DNA from: Paenibacillus terrae
GTDB lineage: Bacteria; Bacillota; Bacilli; Paenibacillales; Paenibacillaceae
NCBI RefSeq assembly: GCF_005217525.1
Contig: NZ_PNXQ01000001.1
Location: forward strand, 243,400 to 299,697
Direction: 5' to 3'
Length of the DNA: 56,298 bases
Below are positions 24,540 to 33,408 of this stretch, piece after piece. The translations under genes were made by a program, and so were the position numbers. A model generated the notes under the pieces. The model was not told the origin of the DNA. It made no database searches and saw only the letters and a list, made by a program, of their open reading frames with translations. Every line of letters starts with the position of its first letter. Position 1 is the stretch's first letter.

Positions 24540-25259
24540 TTATGGACGGACTGCCCGGTTCTCCCAATGTTTGACCGTATAACGAAAGGCTGTTGCCAAG
24601 GAACGATTCACCATTTCCAGTCCTTGCTTCAGATCCTCCAAATGATGATCCAAATCCTCCAGTTGTATCTTGCCGTACAAAGCGCGATGCCGCTGCCAGA
24701 GATCATCCTGCATCTCCGTATTCATATAGTGTATTTCCGTATTCCGACGCTTGCGCAGCCGATTGATCGCGTCAGTGTATGAGTCCTTGATATCATTTAA
24801 GCTGTCCGTCATTACAGGATGCATCTTCAAATATTTGAATTGCCGCAGCACTGTAAAATAAGAATAATGCGGCTTATACTCGCCTGTTTTCAGATCATAC
24901 AGATCATTGAGCCAATTCCCGAGCTTATCCAAAATGGAAAATACCCTCACAAACCCATCCTTATAAAAGAATACGTACAGCGCGTAATCCGATTTTTCAT
25001 CAACGCTCATATCCTCGGCATAACCGGCTTTGACCTTCGTTCGGAAAAAGGCGGCAGCATGATGGCTCTGCTCCAGCTCATCCAGAGATGACATCAGGCC
25101 GCGTGTCAAAATATCCGCTTTGCGAAAATCATGAGTCGGATCTCCGCTGGCCTGAATATGCCGCTCCAGCATTTTCAGCATGTCTGACATGCTATTCATA
25201 GCATCGAGTAGAATGCCCTTGTTCACACGCGGCGGCTCGCCTAGCAGATTGCGTATCAT
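24540..25259 (-). CDS. Cthe_2314-family HEPN-domain protein
   Basis: A 239-residue largely alpha-helical protein. I place it in the Cthe_2314-like HEPN group from sequence (RKRRNTEIHY near residue 175; the R-N-T-E-I-H is an R-x4-H motif typical of HEPN RNases). No recognised nucleotidyltransferase (MNT) partner is adjacent, so it is not an obvious toxin-antitoxin pair. It starts 50 bases upstream of UbiD's stop codon region and may share transcription with it. Role unknown. Confidence 0.65.
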   Translation of the reverse strand: MIRNLLGEPPRVNKGILLDAMNSMSDMLKMLERHIQASGDPTHDFRKADILTRGLMSSLDELEQSHHAAAFFRTKVKAGYAEDMSVDEKSDYALYVFFYKDGFVRVFSILDKLGNWLNDLYDLKTGEYKPHYSYFTVLRQFKYLKMHPVMTDSLNDIKDSYTDAINRLRKRRNTEIHYMNTEMQDDLWQRHRALYGKIQLEDLDHHLEDLKQGLEMVNRSLATAFRYTVKHWENRAVRP

Positions 25260-25311
25260 GCTAACGCCTCCTTTTATAATGTAAAATCAGGTTGTTGGGT
25301 TGGTCAGGGCG

Positions 25312-27078
25312 TCAGGCAAAATAACTCGTCCACCGTTGGTCTACAAGCTTAACAATATCCTCGCGCGGCAGTACTTCATCCGGGTAGCCCGGCTTCATGC
25401 GTGCATCGACCACAATTGGCAGCTTGTAGTTCAGATGATGCAAACGCACCTCGCTGTCTGCGTACATATCCGTAGCCGGGTTAAATCGCGTAAACACCGT
25501 CCACAGGAATGATGCTTGTGAGCGGACGACTTCCTTGGCATCATCTACAATAAAGACAAGCGGCCATTCCTGCTCACCCGCAGCCAAACGCTCCAATACA
25601 CGCGCCGCCAGCTCAGGCTCCTGCTCAAAGGACGCACCCGATACGACGAGACAACCTCCGCAATACGGCTCAATCTCGCGGATACCCGGCAGGTCGCCTC
25701 CTTCATAGGCGTGGGGCAGTTCACGTATAGGCTCACCTACACCCATCAGGATCGCTTTACTACCGTGATTCAGCTTACGGCCCGTGTAATCAAGTGTATC
25801 GTGAGACGTATGATTGAAAATAAACAAATCTGTCGCTGGATTAAATCTCTCCAGAATGGTTTCCAGCAGCAGGTTAAAGTCGGATAAATCAATCACCCGA
25901 TCTGTCAGCATCAGAAATTTGGTTAATGACAATTGGCCCTGTCCCAAAATGGTAAAGCCTGAGACCAGTGCTTCACGGGAATAGCTTTCACGAACAACTG
26001 CCGCTGCCAGCGCATGTACGCCCGTTTCTGCGTAAGCCCACAGCGACTTGACGGAAGGCATTACAAGCGGATAGGCAGGTGACAGCAGACGTTGTAAAAA
26101 TTCGCCGAGATAATAATCCTCCTGCCGTGGTTTACCTACAATGGTTGCTGGATAAATGGCATCCTTGCGGTGGTACATATGCTTGACATGAAATACAGGG
26201 AAATCATGCTGTAAGGAGTAGTAGCCAAAATGATCGCCAAACGGTCCTTCCGGACGGCGTTCATGAGGCGGCACATAACCGCTGATCGCAAATTCGGCCT
26301 CTGCCGGAATCCGGTGACCGCCGAGCGGGTCCTCCGTCATCGGCAGCTTGCCGCCCATAATGAGCGAGGCAAGCAGCAGCTCAGGCAGATTTTCCGGTGC
26401 CGGAGCAATTGCGGACGCAATCAGGGCTGGTGGCCCGCCGATAATAACTGTCGTTGGCAACGGCTCATTACGCAGCTCAGCTTCATGATAATGAAAGCCG
26501 CCGCCCTTATGAATTTGCCAATGAATCCCGGTCGTCTGATCATCATAAATCTGGATACGGTACATGCCCAAATTATGATCCTTGGACTGACCCGGCTTCT
26601 CGGTATATACGAGCGGAAGCGTAATAAACGGCCCCCCGTCGTCCTGCCAACTCGTCACTCTTGGGAGTGGAGCCAGCGGAGCATCCGTACGGCGAACTCC
26701 CAATACAGGAGCCTCGCTATGAGATACCGTTTTCAGCCCTACTTTTAGCATGTCCTTAATCAGCCCACGTTCATTCCACAATGCCTTGGGTGTGGGTGGA
26801 AGCAATGTTTTGGTCGCCCCTACAATCGCATCCATCAATTGCTCCGGGCGAGGGCCAAAGGCCATGTCCACACGACGGTTTGTGCCAAACAGATTGCTGG
26901 CTACAGGGAACGGGGTACCTTTTACATTGGTGAACAGCAATGCGGGGCCTTCCTCCTCAATAACTCTCCGATGAATCTCGGCCAGCTCCAAATAAGGATC
27001 GACGGGTGCTTCTATAATTTGAAGATTATTTTCTTTACGCAGCGCTTCAATAAATTGGCGCAAATTCTGGTAGATCAA
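25312..27078 (-). CDS. UbiD-family decarboxylase, candidate for menaquinone synthesis
   Basis: 588-residue UbiD (prenylated-FMN) decarboxylase of the large type found in futalosine-pathway organisms. Seen: GTNRRVDMAFGPRPEQL near the N-terminus, GMYRIQIYDDQTTGIHWQIHKGGG and the ERRPEGPFGDHFGYYS block (the conserved E...H/GP region of UbiD proteins). The frame extends to 27105, but the TTG at 27078 has TAGGAGG ten bases upstream. Because mqnB, mqnD and mqnE are nearby, I infer that it may decarboxylate the prenylated naphthoate (MqnL-like step). No UbiX or prenyltransferase for it lies in the window. Confidence 0.8.
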   Translation of the reverse strand: MIYQNLRQFIEALRKENNLQIIEAPVDPYLELAEIHRRVIEEEGPALLFTNVKGTPFPVASNLFGTNRRVDMAFGPRPEQLMDAIVGATKTLLPPTPKALWNERGLIKDMLKVGLKTVSHSEAPVLGVRRTDAPLAPLPRVTSWQDDGGPFITLPLVYTEKPGQSKDHNLGMYRIQIYDDQTTGIHWQIHKGGGFHYHEAELRNEPLPTTVIIGGPPALIASAIAPAPENLPELLLASLIMGGKLPMTEDPLGGHRIPAEAEFAISGYVPPHERRPEGPFGDHFGYYSLQHDFPVFHVKHMYHRKDAIYPATIVGKPRQEDYYLGEFLQRLLSPAYPLVMPSVKSLWAYAETGVHALAAAVVRESYSREALVSGFTILGQGQLSLTKFLMLTDRVIDLSDFNLLLETILERFNPATDLFIFNHTSHDTLDYTGRKLNHGSKAILMGVGEPIRELPHAYEGGDLPGIREIEPYCGGCLVVSGASFEQEPELAARVLERLAAGEQEWPLVFIVDDAKEVVRSQASFLWTVFTRFNPATDMYADSEVRLHHLNYKLPIVVDARMKPGYPDEVLPREDIVKLVDQRWTSYFA

Positions 27079-27145
27079 CTGGACGATTCCTCCTAAGCAA
27101 ATCAAGCCCTCGAGTAACTCGCGGGCCAGGTTTGTTTCTTATACC

Positions 27146-27161
27146 GGATTTTGCAAAATCC
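27146..27161. repeat. 16-base palindrome upstream of the UbiD gene
   Basis: GGATTTTGCAAAATCC is a perfect dyad in the interval between UbiD and ctaA. It could be an operator or a small stem. Confidence 0.5.
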
Positions 27162-27247
27162 TTATATGCTATTATACGTGCTTAAGCGTCTCTTGGGCAA
27201 AATATCCGTTGAACTCATCACAGCTTCGTTCATCACAAATGAAATGC

Positions 27248-28183
27248 TTAGGTACGCTGTGTGCGTGTCCGAACGATGTTGCGATCTGGTGACAATTGCC
27301 ACACACGGTAGCTCATGTAGCACAAAATGGAGAACAGCGTTGCAATGACCAGCATGTGTGCCAGTACTACAAACATGTAAATTTCCGGTCTGGTGACGTA
27401 CAACAGGCTAATGCCAATAACGACCTGAAGCATAATCAATACCACCGCAACGACACCCAGTACACGAATATCCCGATGATTTGGATGATAGCGATAAGAA
27501 TAGTGCCCCACGGCCAAAATGACCACGAACAGCAATCCCGATGAAAGCTGGTGAAGCAACAACGGAGATATAATACCGCCGAGATTTACAACTTTTTGAA
27601 TGACCGAGTGACTGAGCAGTGCGCCCGAGTAAACCGCAATATACGTATAGATCGTCGACAACCATATAAAATTACGAAAGCCCCGGTTGACAGGCACGGT
27701 GGGCAAACGCGGGTTAAAGCGCGAATCCGCATGCTCCTTCCAGGCTCCCAATGTCATCATAGTCGCGCTGGCAAAGGCGATCAGAGCAAAGCCAAAATGC
27801 AGCGCCATGACCGGAGCAGATTGGGAAAAGACCACAGCTAAAGCCCCCATCGCTCCTTGTATAATGACAAATAGTAGCGTCAGCAACGAGAACAGCTGCA
27901 AATCCTTCCGATGCTTCATATACAGCAGAAAGCCAACAAAAGAGGCGATAGAAAGTAACCCGGCCATCGTGCTGACGGAGCGGTGGGTAAACTCGATAAT
28001 GGATGCAATCGTATGTGCTGGAACCAACTTACCGTTACACAGCGGGAACTCACGTCCGCAGCCTAGCCCCGAGTCCGTCCGCGTCACGACACCTCCGCCA
28101 AAGGTAGCCAGAAACATGACAATACATGTTACGAGTGCAAGCCACTTTAATATTCTAATTTTGTTGTTCAACGAACTCACCAT
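27248..28183 (-). CDS. ctaA: Heme A synthase
   Basis: 311-residue CtaA/COX15 protein with about eight transmembrane segments that oxidises heme O to heme A for cytochrome oxidase. Seen: GGGVVTRTDSGLGCGREFPLC (two Cys in the extracytoplasmic loop), EFTHRSV with the conserved Glu and His, and later HFGFAL and HQLSSGL His-containing helices. The frame extends to 28351, but SD GGAAGGAT and family length favour a start near 28183; a GTG one codon later has better spacing. Its substrate is made by ctaB in this window. Confidence 0.93.
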   Translation of the reverse strand: MVSSLNNKIRILKWLALVTCIVMFLATFGGGVVTRTDSGLGCGREFPLCNGKLVPAHTIASIIEFTHRSVSTMAGLLSIASFVGFLLYMKHRKDLQLFSLLTLLFVIIQGAMGALAVVFSQSAPVMALHFGFALIAFASATMMTLGAWKEHADSRFNPRLPTVPVNRGFRNFIWLSTIYTYIAVYSGALLSHSVIQKVVNLGGIISPLLLHQLSSGLLFVVILAVGHYSYRYHPNHRDIRVLGVVAVVLIMLQVVIGISLLYVTRPEIYMFVVLAHMLVIATLFSILCYMSYRVWQLSPDRNIVRTRTQRT

Positions 28184-28397
28184 ATCCTTCCAGATAAAAT
28201 ATTTATTATCCTTATATGTTGTGAAATGATCACTTAAAATAATTATAACTGATATATCGTTCCTTGACATACGCGCTTTGTTGACAAAATGTGAACGTGT
28301 CCCGTTAGAAAGCCGCCCCCTTTGGAAGGAAGCGGCTCTCTGAATACCCATATGAATAGAATTCCCCTCGGAACCCTCATGCCATGCACAACATCAA

Positions 28398-28742
28398 TTA
28401 TTTAGCCAAGCTGGCGTGTACTTCCACAGCCCGGTCCAAAAACTGCTCGATTTCCTCACGAGATTTACGCAATCTGTTCACCAGACGCACCAGCTCGCGG
28501 CCTTCACTGTAAGCGATAAAGCTGGGAATACCCAGTACATTTTGCTCCTGGCTAACGCTCTCCGCCTGCTCTACATCAATCTCAATTAATGTAAGCTTGT
28601 CTGCATATTGCTGCTCTACATCAGGCATGAATGGATCAATGAAATGACAATCCCCACACCAGTCTGCCTTAAACACAGCCACCGTTACGCCAGAAGCGGA
28701 TATTGCCTTATTAAAGTCTTCATGAGAGACGATCTTTTGCAT
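28398..28742 (-). CDS. Thioredoxin-family protein
   Basis: 114 residues. Thioredoxin fold with active site WCGDC (about residues 28-32) rather than WCGPC; the cis-proline region is in VLGIPSFIAYSEG. A short acidic core and no signal peptide suggest a cytosolic role. SD AAGGAGG. The frame extends upstream to 28862 without SD support. Partner unknown; not obviously linked to ctaA although adjacent. Confidence 0.9.
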   Translation of the reverse strand: MQKIVSHEDFNKAISASGVTVAVFKADWCGDCHFIDPFMPDVEQQYADKLTLIEIDVEQAESVSQEQNVLGIPSFIAYSEGRELVRLVNRLRKSREEIEQFLDRAVEVHASLAK

Positions 28743-28887
28743 GGATAATTCCTCCTTGAATTCTGTTTTGTAAAAAGAGTTTGTGCTTTCTATTGTAACG
28801 CCAAGCGGCGCTTTTGCACACTCCCCTATTATTCCCGTATCACCGATTGGAAGCCCATCCATCGAGACATACTAACCATATAACCTA

Positions 28888-28936
28888 AGAACACACTTAG
28901 AGCATCCCCATGTACTTTACGGGTACGAAGTGTTCT
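28888..28936 (+). promoter_or_regulatory. Hairpin in the leader of the DUF2515 gene
   Basis: AGAACAC (28888-28894) pairs with GTGTTCT (28930-28936), with an inner GTAC/GTAC dyad, followed by CATTTTT and then the SD. It looks like an attenuator or a leader stem; function unproven. Confidence 0.4.
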
Positions 28937-28961
28937 CATTTTTGAAAGGAGGTTATCAAGT

Positions 28962-30251
28962 ATGTCTCTCACCGAATGGTTCCATGTGGCATCACGTCAG
29001 CTTCAGGATGGGCTAAAGCTGCTCGGTTCCGTACCACGTGCTGCGGAGGAAGCTTGGGAAGGCAAGCGGGCGGCCTGGACTGAGTCCCGCAAACTGCGCT
29101 ATCCGCTACGTGAGTTACCGTGGGATTATCATACCGCGCAAGCCGCTATGGATGAAGCCGAAGCGCTGATGCTGGTGAATGGACCTGCAACCCGTCCCTC
29201 TTCTCTGAATATGCCCTTATGTGAAACGGACTGCGAGCTAGTTGAGCGGATCAAGAACGATACGGCACAGGAAAATCGCAGCAACATCACCCGTACAGCC
29301 GCTTACCTGGAGTGCTATCATGGCTATCCCGAGTTACATTGGGCGCTGCTGGCTCACCTGGTTTCTCGCAATGGTGGATATAACATGACCGATTTGAAGG
29401 GCGGTCTGATCGACAGTCTGTTCGGCGAACAGGAGAAGGAATGGTTATATCGGCTGCTGGAGCGCTGTAATGCCCTTATTTTTCAGGACGCCTACCCTCA
29501 ACTGCAGCTATACATGCACAGCCGTCATCTGGGCCGAAGCTGTTTTCATTTGCTGCCGCATTTTCATGTATCACCATTCATGAGACCCTTCTGGGAACGT
29601 TTCTGGGCTTGGCGGGACAGCTCTCTCTTAAGCATAGCCCTCATCATCAATGAACAAAACTATATTGAAGGACGAGTGGTGAAAGATCCGTATTTCCAGA
29701 AATTTGTGACGCACAAGCCGGGCTTTTATTTGCACGATTGGCTCCAGTTGAATCAGATCATATTTCCGCTCGGGCTGAATGGTGGCCTCGCCGGGCTTGT
29801 GATGGAGCGCTTTGGCCATCTGGATGAGCGTATCGGCTTTGGTAAAAGCCTGTATGCCATGCTGTTCGGACACCAGCAGGTGCTGGATCAAGTAACAGCA
29901 TTCGCTACCAGCGTGCCCCACACTGGCTCACGCAGCGACTATTGGCCGGGACTGTTCACTTCGGACAAACAAAAAGCGCTGCGCTCCCCTGAAGAGAGTG
30001 CAGCGCTCCTGGCGCATGAATGGCTGCCGCAAGGACAACGCCTGTACAGCCCCGAGCTGAACGCCGTCTGGTCGGATACGGCTTATGATCCGATCCCCCG
30101 TTACGACTGGTTTCATGACGGATCTACGCTTGGACATCTCAGCGAACCAAGACGACCGCTGTTATTTGCCATGCGCCATGAGCACCGCCATGGCATCCAA
30201 AAAACAGCGATGGCCCATGATGCCCATGCCAGCCTCCGGCCTTTCCACTAA
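28962..30251 (+). CDS. DUF2515-family protein (YppC-like)
   Basis: 429 residues, helical, with conserved segments typical of DUF2515 (NRSNITRTAAYLECYHGYPELHWALLAHLVSRNGGYNMTD, in part). Known members include B. subtilis YppC. No catalytic motif is evident. SD AAAGGAGG is well placed. It converges on the SpoVB-like gene with only 28 bases between them. Role unknown. Confidence 0.85.
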   Translation: MSLTEWFHVASRQLQDGLKLLGSVPRAAEEAWEGKRAAWTESRKLRYPLRELPWDYHTAQAAMDEAEALMLVNGPATRPSSLNMPLCETDCELVERIKNDTAQENRSNITRTAAYLECYHGYPELHWALLAHLVSRNGGYNMTDLKGGLIDSLFGEQEKEWLYRLLERCNALIFQDAYPQLQLYMHSRHLGRSCFHLLPHFHVSPFMRPFWERFWAWRDSSLLSIALIINEQNYIEGRVVKDPYFQKFVTHKPGFYLHDWLQLNQIIFPLGLNGGLAGLVMERFGHLDERIGFGKSLYAMLFGHQQVLDQVTAFATSVPHTGSRSDYWPGLFTSDKQKALRSPEESAALLAHEWLPQGQRLYSPELNAVWSDTAYDPIPRYDWFHDGSTLGHLSEPRRPLLFAMRHEHRHGIQKTAMAHDAHASLRPFH

Positions 30252-30279
30252 AAAAGCTGGAGGGCTGCCTATGTTTCTT

Positions 30280-31914
30280 TTAGCCTCGTTGCCCTGTGGA
30301 CTCACGCTGGAGACGCATCAGTGGACGCAGTACCTTTTGCAACACACGCGGGTAGTTACCCAACTCGTCCCTGCGCAGTACGCGCAGCACAACCAGCAGC
30401 ACCAAATAGCATACCAGTACAGCCGCCCCGGCAATACAGCACGCGATGAAGAAGGCCACACGTGCAGGCATAATATGAATCAGCAGAATACAAGCCTCAT
30501 TCACACCGTATCCAATGGCTCCCGAAAGCACGACTGCGGTCAGAAAACCCGCCCAGCGACGACCCATGATGGAGAAGGATACGATGCCTTTAAGCACATG
30601 CAAATTCAGCAGCGTAATCACGAGGAAACATAATCCGGTTGCGGCAATGATGCCGTAAATCCCGAGCCAACCAGCCAGCAACCAGCTCGCAGCCAGCTTA
30701 ACAACGATACCGACCAAGACATTAACCATTGAAATACGCGGTTTGCCCATACCGATCAAAATCGAGTTAGAGGTCATCATCGTGATCTGGAATATCGTTC
30801 CGAGTGTCAGAACAGCGATTATTCCGCTGCCTCCAAGCGAACTGAACAGTAAGCCATTGATGGAATAGGCGGTTACACACAAGGCCAGCACAATCGGCAT
30901 TCCAGTCAAAATAGAGATCCGCAAGGCCAGCGTCATCTGATTTTGCAAATGCTGTTCATCCTTGCGGGCAAAAGCCGCCGAAATGATCGGAATGAGCGAT
31001 TGACTGAGGGCGATAGCCAAAATCGGCGGAATCCCCGCGACACTCTGCGCACGTGCTCCCAAATAACCCAACTGGGTGGTCGCCTGATCCAAGCCGATTT
31101 GGACGGATAGCAATCTGACCACAATCGACGTATCAATAAAGTTAACGGCCGGGACCGTCAAAGAAGACAATACAATTGGGATAGACAGCGTAAAAATGTC
31201 TTTGTAAATGCGCATCATCGGCAGCGCGGAGCTTTCCTCCTGGAATTGCTCTTGTCGATCTTGTCGATCCTGGCGACGCATTTTAAACGTATAATACAGC
31301 ATAACGGCAAGTGCGCCAATGCTTCCCATGACCCCACCGAACGATGCCCCGGCCGCAACCTCGCGATCTCCATAACCGAGCTTCAAAATAATAAAGGCGA
31401 GCAAAATAGCAGTAGCCACCCGTGCGACTTGCTCCACAATTTGTGAAATACCACCTGCGGTCATGTTGCCTCGCCCTTGGAAGTACCCGCGCATCATGGC
31501 AATGGCGGGAAACAGCAGCAAGGCTGGAGCCAATGCCTGAATAGCCAAAGCCGATTGCGGAACCCCTGCCACTTTCTCGGCAAAATAAGGCGCACCAAAA
31601 TATAGCACCACCGTAATGATAATGCCCGCCGCCGCCGCAAACAACAACGCCGCATGATATACACGTCGTGCTTCCGAAGGTCGATTCAGCGCGTAGCGTT
31701 CGGAGACCATTTTGCTCAACGTGCTTGGAATACCCGCTGTAGCCACCGTGAGCAACATTAAATAGGCATTGTTCGCTATCGTAAACGAGGCGTTCCCCAC
31801 AGAACCGAGCAGATGCTCTAACGGAACACGCTGCACCAGACCAAGCACTCTCGCCACCAGCGCAGCAGCGGCCAAAATAAGCGTGCCTCTAAGAAATGTT
31901 TCTTTATTGGACAA
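30280..31914 (-). CDS. SpoVB/YtgP-like polysaccharide flippase (MOP superfamily)
   Basis: 544-residue membrane protein with about 12-14 hydrophobic segments. The N-terminal FLRGTLILAAAALVARVLGLVQRVPL and the central LFPAIAMMRGYFQGRGNMTAGGISQIVEQVARV are typical of the polysaccharide-biosynthesis/SpoVB branch. Such proteins flip lipid-linked wall precursors and several are needed for the spore cortex. TTG start at 31914 has GAAGGGA upstream; the longer frame to 32034 runs through a terminator and is rejected. Paralogue identity (SpoVB, YtgP or YkvU) is not resolved. Confidence 0.85.
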   Translation of the reverse strand: MSNKETFLRGTLILAAAALVARVLGLVQRVPLEHLLGSVGNASFTIANNAYLMLLTVATAGIPSTLSKMVSERYALNRPSEARRVYHAALLFAAAAGIIITVVLYFGAPYFAEKVAGVPQSALAIQALAPALLLFPAIAMMRGYFQGRGNMTAGGISQIVEQVARVATAILLAFIILKLGYGDREVAAGASFGGVMGSIGALAVMLYYTFKMRRQDRQDRQEQFQEESSALPMMRIYKDIFTLSIPIVLSSLTVPAVNFIDTSIVVRLLSVQIGLDQATTQLGYLGARAQSVAGIPPILAIALSQSLIPIISAAFARKDEQHLQNQMTLALRISILTGMPIVLALCVTAYSINGLLFSSLGGSGIIAVLTLGTIFQITMMTSNSILIGMGKPRISMVNVLVGIVVKLAASWLLAGWLGIYGIIAATGLCFLVITLLNLHVLKGIVSFSIMGRRWAGFLTAVVLSGAIGYGVNEACILLIHIMPARVAFFIACCIAGAAVLVCYLVLLVVLRVLRRDELGNYPRVLQKVLRPLMRLQRESTGQRG

Positions 31915-31951
31915 AATACGTTCCCTTCTTTCTTGCTGTTGACACGCATGC

Positions 31952-32000
31952 AAAAGCTCCGCAAAGCAGTCATGGCCTGAGCCATCACCGGTGCGGAGCC
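31952..32000 (-). terminator. Hairpin between the DUF456 gene and the SpoVB-like gene
   Basis: GCTCCGCA/TGCGGAGC (31956-31963, 31992-31999) with an inner ATGGC/GCCAT. The minus strand has TTTT after the stem. It supports placing the flippase start at 31914, below this stem. Confidence 0.6.
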
Positions 32001-32045
32001 GCATGTCGATTCTGTCTCTGCAAAACACAAGCATAGGATGTTAAA

Positions 32046-32525
32046 CTAGAACACCCAAATCAAGAATACAAGAATCATGACAAGCTGTAAAATTACTTTC
32101 ATCACGGTGCTGGTAAACAGCCCTAATACAGAACCAAAGCCCACTTTAATCGCCCGATCCAGCGGGGCCTTGCTCATTAGTTCACCCAGCACAGCGCCAA
32201 TAAACGGCCCTAAAATCAGACCAAACGCCGGAATAACAAAAGGGCCGATAATAATCCCGATGGTACTAAGAATCGTGGACAGACGCGAGCCTCCAAATCG
32301 TTTGACCCCCCACGCAGTGACGGCATAATCTGCAACAAATAGTGCAACTACTATTAGTGTCTGTATGATCCAAAACCATACATTATATGGAGCAAACGAG
32401 AAAAACCAGCCGTACACAAAAAATGCAAAGTAGATGGCGAGCGCCCCTGGCAATACGGGATATACTGCCCCGGCCATGCCAACAATGAACAGCGCAACGA
32501 TAACAATCCAGCCTACAATGTCCAT
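32046..32525 (-). CDS. DUF456 membrane protein
   Basis: 159 residues, four or five hydrophobic segments with the small-residue patterns of DUF456 (PGALAIYFAFFVYG; GIIIGPFVIPAFGLILGPFIGAVLGE). Glycine-rich helices resemble an unknown small transporter family. SD GGGAGG lies upstream. It appears co-directional with the HAD gene and the PBPs. Confidence 0.85.
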   Translation of the reverse strand: MDIVGWIVIVALFIVGMAGAVYPVLPGALAIYFAFFVYGWFFSFAPYNVWFWIIQTLIVVALFVADYAVTAWGVKRFGGSRLSTILSTIGIIIGPFVIPAFGLILGPFIGAVLGELMSKAPLDRAIKVGFGSVLGLFTSTVMKVILQLVMILVFLIWVF

Positions 32526-32576
32526 TGGCTCCCTCCTTCTCGTCCAATTATCCTATATGCTTCATCATTCGTTCTC

Positions 32577-33326
32577 TTAGACAAGTACGTAATCGCGGAT
32601 AACTTCAACGATGCCATCTTCATTGTTCGAAGCGACGACCAGATCAGCCGCTTCTTTTAGCGTATCCTGTGCATTACCCATCGCAACACCCAGTCCAACC
32701 GCTTGAATCACAGCCAAATCATTCAAACTATCACCCACTGCAACTACCTGTTCCATTGTAATTCCAAGCAAATCGCATACTTCAGCAATCCCACTGGCCT
32801 TCGATATACCAACCGGGTTGATTTCCAAGTTCGTCATGGATGAATTGGAAATTTCAAGTCCACCCATGTCCTGAAGCTTGAGCAAAATTTGATGACGAAT
32901 TTCGTCGTTTTCCGTGTTATAACCGAATTTTAGCCATTCCTGTGTATCCAACGTATCCGGCCAACGATCTCTATTATATAATTCCTCCGTCGAGTAAGCC
33001 CAGAACCAGGAATCTGTTTCTACAGCAATCTGGTGCATTTTCCGAACTAGCTCCTTATCAAGCAAATAACGGCGCCACAGTTCATGCGGGGATTTCCATA
33101 CCTCACTGCCATTTACCGTTACCATAGGCGTATCCAGGCCGAGCTGTTGCCCGTAAGGCAAGGCATGCATCGCCGCCCGTCCGGTAGACAAGCACACGTG
33201 AATCCCCTCTTGAATCGCCTTATTAATCCAGTTGATCGTTTCCAGCGTAATTTCCTGATTGTCGTTCAATAAAGTTCCATCCATGTCGAGCGCAAGCAGC
33301 TTGTATTTATATTGGTTTTCTCCCAT
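32577..33326 (-). CDS. Cof-type HAD-IIB phosphatase
   Basis: 249 residues. Motif I LALDMDGTLL (about residues 11-20, catalytic Asp), the C2-type cap, and motif IV GDSLNDLAVIQ near residue 200 (metal-binding Asp). Members dephosphorylate sugar phosphates or nucleotides; the substrate cannot be read from sequence. SD AGGAGGAAGAG. Single gene between DUF456 and the PBPs. Confidence 0.93.
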   Translation of the reverse strand: MGENQYKYKLLALDMDGTLLNDNQEITLETINWINKAIQEGIHVCLSTGRAAMHALPYGQQLGLDTPMVTVNGSEVWKSPHELWRRYLLDKELVRKMHQIAVETDSWFWAYSTEELYNRDRWPDTLDTQEWLKFGYNTENDEIRHQILLKLQDMGGLEISNSSMTNLEINPVGISKASGIAEVCDLLGITMEQVVAVGDSLNDLAVIQAVGLGVAMGNAQDTLKEAADLVVASNNEDGIVEVIRDYVLV

Positions 33327-33408
33327 GGTTTCTCTTCCTCCTGTATGTCCCTTATGTCCAACGACATTTTACCATGAAAAAGAGAAGCCCACAAAAGAAT
33401 TCAAGTCC

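Noticed and set aside
24540..25259. HEPN/MNT toxin-antitoxin system
   Set aside because: No MNT partner on either side, so a two-gene module is not supported.
30085..30633. Plus-strand frame spanning the DUF2515/flippase junction
   Set aside because: It overlaps two supported genes and has no SD or family match.
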